Shown here: positions 16,090-24,938 of the stretch, piece by piece
How the letters are laid out: each line of letters opens with the position of its first letter
Numbering within the stretch: the first letter of the stretch is position 1
NCBI GenBank assembly: GCA_027452005.1
Contig: DAIDHF010000025.1
Location: 1-37,259 of the forward strand
Length of the DNA: 37,259 bases
Reading direction: 5' to 3'
Source: Acidimicrobiales bacterium
GTDB lineage: Bacteria; Actinomycetota; Acidimicrobiia; Acidimicrobiales; JAKAVM01
Notes under the pieces: generated by a model
Database searches by the model: none
What the model was told of the DNA's origin: nothing
The model's input: the letters and a program-made list of their open reading frames with translations, nothing else
Program-made: the position numbers and the translations under genes

Positions 16090-16766
16090 TTGTACCCCGT
16101 ATCTGCACCAAGTAGGGCGGTGTTGATTGTGCCAGGAGCAGCAAAGGAGGTTGACTGAGTTACGGTTCCAAAAGCTGAAAGAGCAGATGAAGTAACTGAA
16201 ACAGATACCATAAAAATAGGTACGACATTACTCACTTGGATATTTGTCGGACACTCCCAGTAGGCAGTAGTAGTAACGGAAAATGGAATCTGCTGGCTAC
16301 CATTACTTGTCTGACCCCCGTTCGCCTTCATCACCTGAGTTGACGTATAGGGATCATTATAGCCACCAGATATTCCGGGCATGCACGCCTGCGCGGTTGG
16401 TGCCGGATTACAAGCCGATGAACCAGAGTTCAAGACAAACGGGAACGGGAACGTAGTAGCATCATCCGATCCAAGTTCAACTTCAGCCTGGCTGATCACC
16501 TGTTTTGCTAGGCCGGTAGCCACGATTGAACTTCTTACCGCATTTGAACTGGTGGTCTCGCTCTTTAACGTCTCAACGGTGGCAACGGTAAGAGCACTGA
16601 TTATAAGAATTGACACCATCGCTTCAACAATCCCGAAACCCGATGAGTCACTTCGGAAACTCTTGACGATTTGACTTGCCCGGGTCCCTACGCGAGCCCA
16701 AAAACCACCACGCTCGGCAATTTGGTTCTCTACCGGGAAGTTCCCCTCAGATCCACTCTGTCTCAC
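16080..16766 (-). CDS. Type IV pilin-like minor protein (PilV-like), first gene of the operon
   Basis: 228 residues from GTG 16766. A long leader of 43 residues ends in SSG, cut before FGIVEAMVSILIISALTVATVETL; Glu48 is at +5 and the helix resembles PilV/GspI. The exported part has Cys at SSACNPAPTAQACMPG, YWECPT and the C-terminal YKCM, so disulfides are likely. It opens the leftward operon PilV - PilW - PilX - lipoprotein - PilE/PilA-like, in which every junction overlaps or is within a few bases. No pilus motor ATPase, platform protein, secretin or prepilin peptidase lies in the window, so those must come from another locus. Confidence 0.83.
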   Translation of the reverse strand: MRQSGSEGNFPVENQIAERGGFWARVGTRASQIVKSFRSDSSGFGIVEAMVSILIISALTVATVETLKSETTSSNAVRSSIVATGLAKQVISQAEVELGSDDATTFPFPFVLNSGSSACNPAPTAQACMPGISGGYNDPYTSTQVMKANGGQTSNGSQQIPFSVTTTAYWECPTNIQVSNVVPIFMVSVSVTSSALSAFGTVTQSTSFAAPGTINTALLGADTGYKCM

Positions 16767-16781
16767 AGTAGAAATTCTACT
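16767..16781. promoter_or_regulatory. 15-base inverted repeat abutting the pilin-operon start codon
   Basis: AGTAGAAATTCTACT reads as two 7-base arms around one base and ends exactly at the GTG start of the PilV-like gene. On the transcript it would form a small hairpin hiding the start, or on DNA it could be an operator. There is no good Shine-Dalgarno site here. Confidence 0.5.
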
Positions 16782-16862
16782 AGAAACCTAAGATTTTTGA
16801 ACGGGTAAATACACCTACTGCCAGGTGCTTCACCCATATGTAGCACGTAAAAGAGCGTCCTT

Positions 16863-16878
16863 TAGGTATTAATACCTA
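16863..16878. promoter_or_regulatory. Perfect 16-base palindrome upstream of the pilin operon
   Basis: TAGGTATTAATACCTA is a perfect palindrome about 97 bases before the PilV-like start, in the 175-base gap behind serC. Its size and symmetry suit a dimeric DNA-binding regulator such as the LuxR-type protein at 4655, but that link is a guess. No other copy was noticed in the window by eye. Confidence 0.5.
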
Positions 16879-16941
16879 TAGATTTCGTCGGTTTATAGAG
16901 CACTGATCTCAAATCCAACCGTCCCTGGCGGTCAAATCGGA

Positions 16942-18072
<1,131 letters not shown>

Positions 18073-19095
18073 TCAACCTCCCGAGACGTCTTGAAGCTTT
18101 TTGCCCGAAGAGATCCAGGGCATCATCTCGCGCAACTTGGCCCCGACCTGTTCAATCTGGTGCCCGGCGTCGGAGGTCTCCAACTCTTTGAACCTCTGTC
18201 TGCCGGCCTCGTTCTCAGCTATCCACTCCTCGGCAAACTTGCCCGTCTGAATCTCAGACAGAACCGTCTTCATGGTCTCTTTGACGTGCCCGTCGATGAC
18301 CCGGGGACCCCGGGTGAGATCGCCATACTCGGCCGTGTCCGAGATCGAGAACCTCATCCCGGCAATCCCCTGTTCGTACATGAGGTCCACGATCAGCTTT
18401 ACCTCGTGGAGGCATTCAAAGTAGGCCACCTCTGGCTGGTAGCCCGCTGCAACCAGGGTCTCAAATCCGGCCTTGACCAGAGAGGTAAGCCCACCGCACA
18501 AGACGACCTGCTCGCCGAACAGGTCGGTCTCGGTCTCTTCAGCAAACGTGGTCTCTAAGACGCCAGCCCTTGAGGCCCCAATCCCATAGGCATATGACAG
18601 GCCCAAGGCCCGGGCGTTGCCTGAGGCATCTTGATCTACGGCCAGTAAGGCTGGAACTCCTCCACCCTCCTCGTAGGTTCGCCTGACCAAGTGTCCGGGC
18701 CCCTTGGGGGCCACCATGATAACGTCCAGGTCTGAGTTAGGGGTGATTAGTCCAAAGCGAATATTGAACCCGTGAGCAAATAACACGGCTGAGCCCGCCG
18801 TAAGATTTGGGGCGATCTCTTGATCATATACCCGCTTCATCTCGGTGTCGGGGGTCAAGAGCATTACCACGTCAGCCTCCTTGGCGGCCTGAGATATCGA
18901 GCAGACCTTAAGTCCGGCCTCTATAGCCTTGGTCTTGGAGCCTGAGCCCTCGCGCAGTCCTACCCGCACGTCCACCCCACTATCTCGAAGGTTCAACGCG
19001 TGGGCGTGTCCCTGTGATCCGTACCCGATAATTGCGACCTTCTTTGCCCGAATAAGACCTGGGTCACAGTCGCTCTCATAGTACATCTTAGCCAT
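18073..19095 (-). CDS. ilvC: Ketol-acid reductoisomerase (class I)
   Basis: IlvC isomerises and reduces acetolactate or acetohydroxybutyrate with NADPH and Mg2+, the second common step of valine and isoleucine synthesis. At 340 residues it is the short class I enzyme. Seen are the nucleotide motif [17 protein letters not shown], the cofactor-specificity loop VGLREGSGS, the segment [20 protein letters not shown] with the conserved His/Lys region, and the metal-binding acidic residues in [13 protein letters not shown] and [10 protein letters not shown]. It is separated from ilvN by 18 bases. The start ATG has AAAGG upstream. No anomaly was seen. Confidence 0.97.
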   Translation of the reverse strand: MAKMYYESDCDPGLIRAKKVAIIGYGSQGHAHALNLRDSGVDVRVGLREGSGSKTKAIEAGLKVCSISQAAKEADVVMLLTPDTEMKRVYDQEIAPNLTAGSAVLFAHGFNIRFGLITPNSDLDVIMVAPKGPGHLVRRTYEEGGGVPALLAVDQDASGNARALGLSYAYGIGASRAGVLETTFAEETETDLFGEQVVLCGGLTSLVKAGFETLVAAGYQPEVAYFECLHEVKLIVDLMYEQGIAGMRFSISDTAEYGDLTRGPRVIDGHVKETMKTVLSEIQTGKFAEEWIAENEAGRQRFKELETSDAGHQIEQVGAKLREMMPWISSGKKLQDVSGG

Positions 19096-19113
19096 TTCTT
19101 GGTTCTACCTTTC

Positions 19114-19644
19114 TTAGTTTGCTACCTGGCCGGTTACGCTTCGCAGCCTTGGTCTACCAACTTCAAGCCTTGGTAGAGCCACTCGTCCGCTCCTTTGGAG
19201 GTCTACAATCCCATAGCTTCGCATAAGTTGCTCAAATCCATCCAACTTGGCCGGCTCGCCAGCCATCATGATTGTCACCTGATCTGAGCCTACGTCGACG
19301 ATCTTGCCCTCAAAGATGGCGACCAACTCCATAACTTGGCTCCGGCTCGTACCATCGGCCTGCACGGTCATGAGGGCCAGCTCTCGCTCGATTGCTTGAT
19401 CTGGACTTAGTTCCGAGATCTTTACCACGTTGATCAACTTGAACAACTGCTTGGTGATCTGCTCTAGAGGGGCGCTTTCAACGTCGACCACGATTGTTAG
19501 ACGGGACAACCTAGGGTCGTCGGTGGGAGCAGCAACCAGGGAGTAGATATTGAATCCCCGTCGTGAGAATAGGGCAGACACCCTAGCTAAGACCCCGGCC
19601 TTGTTTTCAACCAGCACGGACAAAACGTGATGCTTTTGTGACAT
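19114..19644 (-). CDS. ilvN: Acetolactate synthase regulatory subunit
   Basis: Small subunit of acetohydroxyacid synthase, which raises activity of IlvB and confers valine feedback control. The 176-residue length and the ACT domain at the start (HVLSVLVENKAGVLARVSALFSRRGFNIYSL, then RLTIVVDVE) are typical, and the second half carries ELALMTVQADGTSRSQVMEL and SGRVALPR, conserved in small subunits. Its start overlaps the stop of ilvB by one base (TAATG), so the two subunits are coupled for equal production. Confidence 0.96.
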   Translation of the reverse strand: MSQKHHVLSVLVENKAGVLARVSALFSRRGFNIYSLVAAPTDDPRLSRLTIVVDVESAPLEQITKQLFKLINVVKISELSPDQAIERELALMTVQADGTSRSQVMELVAIFEGKIVDVGSDQVTIMMAGEPAKLDGFEQLMRSYGIVDLQRSGRVALPRLEVGRPRLRSVTGQVAN

Positions 19645-21425
19645 TACCTGTTTCCTTTCTTAGAGACGGCCTCAAAGTGGGCCTCAATAGCCGGACCGAC
19701 CACGATGTCATCGTTGGATTGACCAGCTGGGACCATGGGGAATACCTTTTCTTTAGCGTCAATGCGGAAGTCCACCACGACCGGGCGATCGTTTATTGAA
19801 TTGGCCTTGTCAATAGTATTTTCAATATCGTCGCCTGATTCCACTCTGAGTCCAACACCACCCATGGCCTCGGTCCACTTGACATAGTCGGGAAGGTCTG
19901 GAGAGAGATAAACCTCCGAGTACCTCTCCTCATAGAACATCTCCTGCCACTGGCGAACCATTCCCAGGTAGGCGTTGTTCAAGATGGCGATCTTGATCGG
20001 AATCTGTTCCATGGTGGCCGTTACAATCTCTTGGGCGGTCATCTGGAAACAGCCGTCCCCGTCTATCGCCCAGACCATCCGGTCGGGACGACCAACCTTG
20101 GCCCCCAGGGCGGCCGGGACCGCAAAGCCCATCGTACCTAGCCCACCGGAGTTGACCCAGGTGTAGGGATGACGAAACTTCCAGTACTGTGAGGCCCACA
20201 TCTGGTGTTGACCAACCCCGGCCACCAGGATGGTGTCATCGGGGGTCATTGCCCGAAGCGTCTCGATAACCGCCTGGGGCTTAGCTGGTAATCCTGGCTC
20301 TGATGGTTCGTAAACCATTGGATAGAGATGTTGCCACCTGGCAATCTGTTCGGCCCAGTTATGTCTCGGGGTGGTCGCCCAAAAGTCCTCCCGGTCTGCC
20401 TTGATAGCCTGATCGGCCACGGCCCGGGTCAACTCCTCAATGGCTAGACGACAGTCAGCCACTATGGGGACCTCAGCGACCCGGACCTTGCCTAACTCGG
20501 CCGGGTCAACGTCTACGTGGATAACCTTGGCGTTGGGTGCAAATGCCGACACCTTCCCGGTCACCCGGTCGTCGAATCGAGACCCCAGGGCAATTAGGAG
20601 GTCACACTTCTGAATTGCGGTTACCGCGGTGTAGTTCCCGTGCATCCCGGGCATCCCCAGACAGAGAGGGTGCTCGTCTGGGAAGGCCCCACGGGCCATC
20701 AAGGTGGTCACCACCGGGATCTTGGACCGGGTGGCGAACTCCATTAGTGCCTCAGAGGCTCGGGCTTTGAGGATTCCCCCTCCCGCATAGATGACTGGGC
20801 GCTCGGCCTCTACTATTAACTTGGCCGCCTGGGCTATCATCCGGGGATGGGGTCGGAGATTTGGTCTGTATCCGGGTAGGTCAAAGTCAGACTCCTCAGG
20901 CCAGTACCATTCCATCTCTGCATTAGAGATATCTTTGGGAATGTCCACCAAGACGGGCCCCGGTCTGCCGGTTGTGGCCACATGAAATGCCTCGGCAACA
21001 ATTCGGGGAATATCCTGGGCGCTTGTTACCAGCCAGTTGTGCTTGGTCACACTTGTTGTTATCCCGGTCGTGTCGGCCTCTTGAAAGGCATCCGTACCAA
21101 TTGCGGCCAGGGGGACCTGACCGGTGATACACACCATAGGAACCGAGTCCATATAGGCATCACACAGGGCGGTAACAATATTGGTCGCCCCGGGTCCGGA
21201 GGTAACCATGGCCACCCCGGGCCTCCCGGTTGCATGCGCGTATCCCTCGGCTGCGTGTCCGGCACCCTGCTCGTGGCGCACGAGAATATGGCGAAGCGAA
21301 GAGTCGATAATAGGGTCGTATACCGGAAGGATTGCTCCCCCGGGTAGCCCGAAGACTACCTCGGTCCCGCAGGTTTCTAACGAGCGAATTAGGGCCTGTG
21401 CACCGGTAAGTTTCATCTCTGCCAT
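19644..21425 (-). CDS. ilvB: Acetolactate synthase catalytic subunit
   Basis: Thiamine-diphosphate enzyme that condenses two pyruvates, or pyruvate and 2-oxobutyrate, as the first common step to valine and isoleucine. 593 residues. The catalytic Glu52 lies in RHEQGAGHAAEGYAHATG, the FAD-binding middle domain follows, and GDGCFQMTAQEI with NNAYLGMVRQWQ forms the Mg/thiamine site. ATG 21425 is taken as the start, but the ribosome site AAGGA touches it; the second ATG at 21416 has a better nine-base spacing and may be the true start. A BCAA attenuator lies in the 231-base gap before it, separating it from ilvD. Confidence 0.97.
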   Translation of the reverse strand: MAEMKLTGAQALIRSLETCGTEVVFGLPGGAILPVYDPIIDSSLRHILVRHEQGAGHAAEGYAHATGRPGVAMVTSGPGATNIVTALCDAYMDSVPMVCITGQVPLAAIGTDAFQEADTTGITTSVTKHNWLVTSAQDIPRIVAEAFHVATTGRPGPVLVDIPKDISNAEMEWYWPEESDFDLPGYRPNLRPHPRMIAQAAKLIVEAERPVIYAGGGILKARASEALMEFATRSKIPVVTTLMARGAFPDEHPLCLGMPGMHGNYTAVTAIQKCDLLIALGSRFDDRVTGKVSAFAPNAKVIHVDVDPAELGKVRVAEVPIVADCRLAIEELTRAVADQAIKADREDFWATTPRHNWAEQIARWQHLYPMVYEPSEPGLPAKPQAVIETLRAMTPDDTILVAGVGQHQMWASQYWKFRHPYTWVNSGGLGTMGFAVPAALGAKVGRPDRMVWAIDGDGCFQMTAQEIVTATMEQIPIKIAILNNAYLGMVRQWQEMFYEERYSEVYLSPDLPDYVKWTEAMGGVGLRVESGDDIENTIDKANSINDRPVVVDFRIDAKEKVFPMVPAGQSNDDIVVGPAIEAHFEAVSKKGNR

Positions 21426-21510
21426 TCCTTGTAGTTGTTAGGTTTACTGTCTTGATCTGCTGATGATCGATCGTGTCTTAGTTTCGTGCACCTTTACCTG
21501 TGATCTCAGG

Positions 21511-21540
21511 AAAAGAAAAAGCCCCCCGGGTGGGAGGCTT
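21511..21540 (-). terminator. Intrinsic terminator of the ilvB attenuator
   Basis: On the minus strand AAGCCTCCC (21540-21532) pairs with GGGGGGCTT (21527-21519) around a four-base loop, with one G-U pair, followed by TTTTTCTTTT. It sits about 90 bases before ilvB and would stop transcription before the operon. The layout mirrors the leuA leader region. Confidence 0.88.
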
Positions 21541-21542
21541 CA

Positions 21543-21569
21543 AGCACGCAGACGGAGGTCTTGCGTGCT
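21543..21569 (-). promoter_or_regulatory. Hairpin between ilvB leader stop codon and terminator
   Basis: AGCACGC pairs with GCGTGCT and, past a bulged A, AGAC pairs with GTCT, closing on CTCC: eleven pairs. The stem begins one base after the leader stop codon, the same spacing as in the leuA leader. It is likely the pause or protector stem of the attenuator. Confidence 0.72.
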
Positions 21570-21570
21570 A

Positions 21571-21606
21571 CTAGGTTACTACGAGCGAAGAAACAATAGC
21601 GATCAT
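21571..21606 (-). CDS. ilvB leader peptide, 11 residues (MIAIVSSLVVT)
   Basis: A 12-codon frame (ATG to TAG) encodes MIAIVSSLVVT. Six of eleven residues are branched-chain: two Ile, three Val and one Leu. This is the composition expected if the ribosome senses all three amino acids, as in the known ilv attenuators of other bacteria. A -10 box six to eight bases upstream predicts an mRNA starting within about two bases of the ATG, so the peptide is leaderless or nearly so. An in-frame TTG two codons earlier is possible. It is too short for normal gene calling and was found by reading the leader. Confidence 0.85.
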   Translation of the reverse strand: MIAIVSSLVVT

Positions 21607-21614
21607 CGTCAACC

Positions 21615-21644
21615 ATTGTGGCATACTTTGCCTGTAACGTGCAA
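21615..21644 (-). promoter_or_regulatory. Promoter for the ilvB leader transcript
   Basis: TTGCAC (21644-21639) and CACAAT (21620-21615) on the minus strand are 18 bases apart, matching -35 and -10 boxes in four or more positions each. The predicted start lies about two bases before the leader ATG at 21606. It gives ilvB-ilvN-ilvC-serC a promoter separate from ilvD. Confidence 0.65.
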
Positions 21645-21656
21645 GTGGACCGAGAC

Positions 21657-23375
21657 CTACTGGGTTACCGCACCCTTTTCGGCCCCCTGGACGAGCTTGG
21701 CAAACTTGGCTAGTACGCCACTGGTATAGCGAGGTGCCGGGGCCTTCCAGCTAAGCTTCCTACGCTCTAGCTCCTGCGCGGACACGTCTAGTTCGATCGA
21801 GTTCGAGTCGACATCAATTACAATGCGATCACCGTCTTCGACCAGGGCGATCGGACCCAAGTCGAGCGCCTCTGGAGCTACGTGGCCAATGCAAAACCCG
21901 TGAGTTCCTCCCGAGAACCGACCGTCGGTAATCAGGGCACAGTCGCCGCCTCGTCCGGCTCCCTTCATGGCCCCGGTCACCGCGAGCATCTCTCTCATCC
22001 CAGGCCCCCCTTTTGGACCCTCATATCGTATAACGACCACAGTTCCGGGTTGAATGGACCCGGCCAAGATCTCATCCATGGCCTCGTCCTCACCATTGAA
22101 CACCCGGGCCGGTCCATCAAAGAGGGTCTGGTCGATCCCGGCGACCTTGACCACGGCACCGTTGGGCGCCAATGATCCGGTTAGAACCGCAATACCGCCC
22201 CGGGCGTGAATTGGCTTAGATAGCCGGTGGATGACTTCACCGTCGGGTCCGGGGGGATTTATGTCCTCAAGATTTTCCGCCAGGGTTTTGCCAGTTACCG
22301 TGAGACAGTCTCCGTTGAGCAGGCCGTGTTCTAACAGGTGGGCCATGACGACCGGGACTCCACCAACTCGGTCGAGGTCAACCATGTGATAGGCCCCGTG
22401 CGGCTTGGTGTCACAGATATGGGGGACTTTAGCGGCAACCTCGTTGAACTCACTTATGTCAATATCAACCCGGGCCTCATGAGCTATTGCGAGGAGGTGG
22501 AGCACGGCATTGGTCGAGCCACCCAGTGCATTGACCACGGCGATCGCATTCAAGATTGACTCACGGGTAATTATGTCCCGGGGCATTATTGCCTTCTCCA
22601 GCAATCCGATCACCGCCTGACCACTTGCCAGGGCCAAGTCTTCACGCCTTGGATCAGGGGCTGATGGCGAGGCACTCTGGGGCAGGGCCATTCCAAGGGC
22701 CTCGGCAACTGCGGCCATTGTATTTGCGGTAAACATCCCGGCACAACTTCCCTCGCTCGGACACGCATTTCTCTCAACCAGATCGAGTTCTTCGGCGCTG
22801 AGCGTGCCAGCCGAGTAGGCTCCAACGGCTTCAAAGACACTAACTATGTCAAGTGCACGGTCATCAACTGCCGGATTTCCTAGCGGATGGGGTAGACAGC
22901 CCGGGAGAATCGAACCGCCATACAGAAACACGCTGGGAAGATTTAGCCGGGCGGCAGCCATGAGCATGCCAGGAAGTGACTTGTCGCAACCAGCCAGGGA
23001 GACCAGTCCGTCAAATCTCTCGGCGTGCATTACAGTCTCAACCGAGTCCGCTATTACCTCCCGGGAGACTAAAGAGGCCCGCATCCCCTCGTGTCCCATG
23101 GATATTCCGTCAGATACCGCAATGGTGACAAACTCGATCGGAAACCCACCGGCTTGTCGAACCCCGGCCTTGCAGTGCTGGGCCAAGCGAGACAGGGGCA
23201 TATTGCACGGGGTTACCTCATTCCAAGATGAGGCCACCCCGATCTGAGGTTTGGACCAGTCATCATCTCCCATGCCAATTGCCCGAAGCATCGCTCTAGC
23301 CGGAGCCCGGGTGTAGCCCTCGGTGACCTCGGCCGAACGAATCTTTAGGCTAACTGGTTCGGGCTTAGTCGACAC
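21657..23375 (-). CDS. ilvD: Dihydroxy-acid dehydratase
   Basis: IlvD dehydrates dihydroxy acids to the 2-oxo acids that precede valine and isoleucine; it carries an iron-sulfur cluster. 572 residues. The cluster cysteines are Cys57 (EVTPCNMP), Cys130 ([10 protein letters not shown]) and Cys211 ([13 protein letters not shown]), and [21 protein letters not shown] is a family signature. GTG 23375 has AAGGAG seven bases upstream, which fixes the start. It precedes ilvB by 231 bases that hold a promoter and attenuator, so ilvD is probably expressed apart from ilvBNC-serC. It follows gatB by 51 bases. Confidence 0.97.
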   Translation of the reverse strand: MSTKPEPVSLKIRSAEVTEGYTRAPARAMLRAIGMGDDDWSKPQIGVASSWNEVTPCNMPLSRLAQHCKAGVRQAGGFPIEFVTIAVSDGISMGHEGMRASLVSREVIADSVETVMHAERFDGLVSLAGCDKSLPGMLMAAARLNLPSVFLYGGSILPGCLPHPLGNPAVDDRALDIVSVFEAVGAYSAGTLSAEELDLVERNACPSEGSCAGMFTANTMAAVAEALGMALPQSASPSAPDPRREDLALASGQAVIGLLEKAIMPRDIITRESILNAIAVVNALGGSTNAVLHLLAIAHEARVDIDISEFNEVAAKVPHICDTKPHGAYHMVDLDRVGGVPVVMAHLLEHGLLNGDCLTVTGKTLAENLEDINPPGPDGEVIHRLSKPIHARGGIAVLTGSLAPNGAVVKVAGIDQTLFDGPARVFNGEDEAMDEILAGSIQPGTVVVIRYEGPKGGPGMREMLAVTGAMKGAGRGGDCALITDGRFSGGTHGFCIGHVAPEALDLGPIALVEDGDRIVIDVDSNSIELDVSAQELERRKLSWKAPAPRYTSGVLAKFAKLVQGAEKGAVTQ

Positions 23376-23382
23376 AACAGGA

Positions 23383-23388
23383 CTCCTT
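23383..23388 (-). promoter_or_regulatory. Ribosome binding site for ilvD
   Basis: AAGGAG on the minus strand lies seven bases before GTG 23375 and supports that start codon for ilvD. Confidence 0.7.
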
Positions 23389-23426
23389 AAATAGATACTC
23401 GGAGGTTGACACTGACACCTTTATAA

Positions 23427-24938
23427 CTAGCCTTTCTTGTCTCGACGAGCGTTCATTAGAGAGATAACCGCCTTGCCGTCTGCCTGGCCTCTAGTTGATT
23501 TCATCATCTGGCCAACAAAAAACTGAGCCACCTTCTCATCGCCGGCTAAGAATCTCTCCCACTCCCCCGGATTAGACTCGACGATGTCGTCAAGGGTTCT
23601 TGCTAAGGTCGTATTGTCTAACTTCTCGAACCCCTTTGAGTTCGCAATAGCCTCCGGATCTACCTCAAAGTATCCCCCGAAGCCACCTGTTGAACCACCG
23701 AGTTCTTCAAGCTTTTGGTCAACTTCATCGAGCATTTCACCAAGTACCAACTTGGACTGTGTGGCGGTGATGTCGCCAACGCTCTCCATGGTAACCAGCC
23801 TCGAAAAGGAAGTTGGAGCCAGATGCAGTGCAGCGTCTACCCTGGCGACGGCCTCGTTTGCACACCTAGACAGGGCGATTCGCGGATCGGCTCCGTCGTC
23901 TAGGGCACCTAGAACTAAGGCGTCAAGTCCGTGAGCGACGACCGTGGAAACCTGGTTGGAAGACGGCGTCCCTGGTGAGCCAGCTCCGCACTTGGATCCG
24001 AGCAGAGCTCTCCTCTCGGCTGGCATTGGAGGGAGACCAGACCGGATACCCCCTATCCAGGCCTCGTCAGGTGAGATCACCACTAGGTCGGGCTCAGGGA
24101 AATATCGATAGTCATGGGAGTCCTCTTTGGATCTCATTGACGAGGTCTCCCCGGTGTCCTCATTGAAGTGCCTGGTCTCTTGTCTAATTGTGCCACCTTG
24201 TTGGAGAACTGCAATCTGTCGGGCAGCCTCAAACTCTATGGCCTTGCCCAGTGATTTCAGGGAGTTCACGTTCTTTATCTCACATCTCGTACCCAACTCT
24301 TTGGATCCAGATCTCCTGACGGACACGTTGGCATCAACTCGCAGAGAACCCTCCTCCATCTTGCCGTCAGATGCCCCGCAAGCTACCAAAATAGCCCGGA
24401 GTTCCGAGACGTAATCTTTAGCCTCTTGCGCTGAGTTCATGTCTGGAGCAGACACGGTCTCAACCAATGGAACCCCCGCACGGTTGTAGTCCACCAGAGA
24501 ACTAGATGCCCCTTGAATACGACCGGACTCCCCCAGGTGGGTTGTTTTACCCGTGTCCTCTTCTATGTGGGCCCTCTCAATTCCCACCCTCTTGCCGGTT
24601 GTCAGCTCTAACCAGCCGTCACAGTTTATGGGGGCATCATACTGGGAAATCTGAAATGCCTTGGGCATGTCAGGATAGAAGTAGTTCTTGCGATGGAACC
24701 GGGAGGGCCTGATGTCACAGTGTAAAGCGGCACCAATCCGCATGGCCAAGTCCACTGCACGGGAATTTAGCACCGGGAGCGAGCCTGGAAGACCTAAACA
24801 TACCGGGCATACATTAGTATTTGGGCTGTCTCCAAATGAGTTTGGACAACCGCAAAACAGCTTGGTGTTGGTGTCCAGTTCACAGTGGACCTCAAGGCCT
24901 ATGACAAGGTCCCAACCCTCAAGTGAATCCGAACTCAC
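23427..24938 (-). CDS. gatB: Asp/Glu-tRNA amidotransferase subunit B
   Basis: GatB binds misacylated Glu-tRNA(Gln) or Asp-tRNA(Asn), phosphorylates the acyl group and joins it to ammonia delivered by GatA. 503 residues. The start WDLVIGLEVHCELDTNTKLFCGC with the later CPVCLGLPGSLP supplies the zinc-binding cysteines, the cradle domain contains RIGAALHCDIRPSRFHRKNYFYPDMPK, and the C-terminal region ends in the GatB/YqeY helical domain (KGFEKLDNTT, MMKSTRGQADGK), which holds the tRNA. Start overlaps the gatA stop by four bases. Its presence implies that the organism makes Gln-tRNA and/or Asn-tRNA indirectly. Confidence 0.97.
   Translation of the reverse strand: MSSDSLEGWDLVIGLEVHCELDTNTKLFCGCPNSFGDSPNTNVCPVCLGLPGSLPVLNSRAVDLAMRIGAALHCDIRPSRFHRKNYFYPDMPKAFQISQYDAPINCDGWLELTTGKRVGIERAHIEEDTGKTTHLGESGRIQGASSSLVDYNRAGVPLVETVSAPDMNSAQEAKDYVSELRAILVACGASDGKMEEGSLRVDANVSVRRSGSKELGTRCEIKNVNSLKSLGKAIEFEAARQIAVLQQGGTIRQETRHFNEDTGETSSMRSKEDSHDYRYFPEPDLVVISPDEAWIGGIRSGLPPMPAERRALLGSKCGAGSPGTPSSNQVSTVVAHGLDALVLGALDDGADPRIALSRCANEAVARVDAALHLAPTSFSRLVTMESVGDITATQSKLVLGEMLDEVDQKLEELGGSTGGFGGYFEVDPEAIANSKGFEKLDNTTLARTLDDIVESNPGEWERFLAGDEKVAQFFVGQMMKSTRGQADGKAVISLMNARRDKKG

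Noticed and set aside
18091..18558. Long plus-strand frame of 155 codons opposite ilvC
   Set aside because: It lies wholly antisense to a clear ilvC, has no ribosome site, and its residues follow from ilvC codon bias.
22846..23247. Plus-strand frame of 133 codons opposite ilvD
   Set aside because: Antisense shadow of ilvD with no independent signal.
23376..23426. TGACAC direct repeat before ilvD as an operator
   Set aside because: Two hexamers in a row are expected by chance often enough, and no second site or leader was found.
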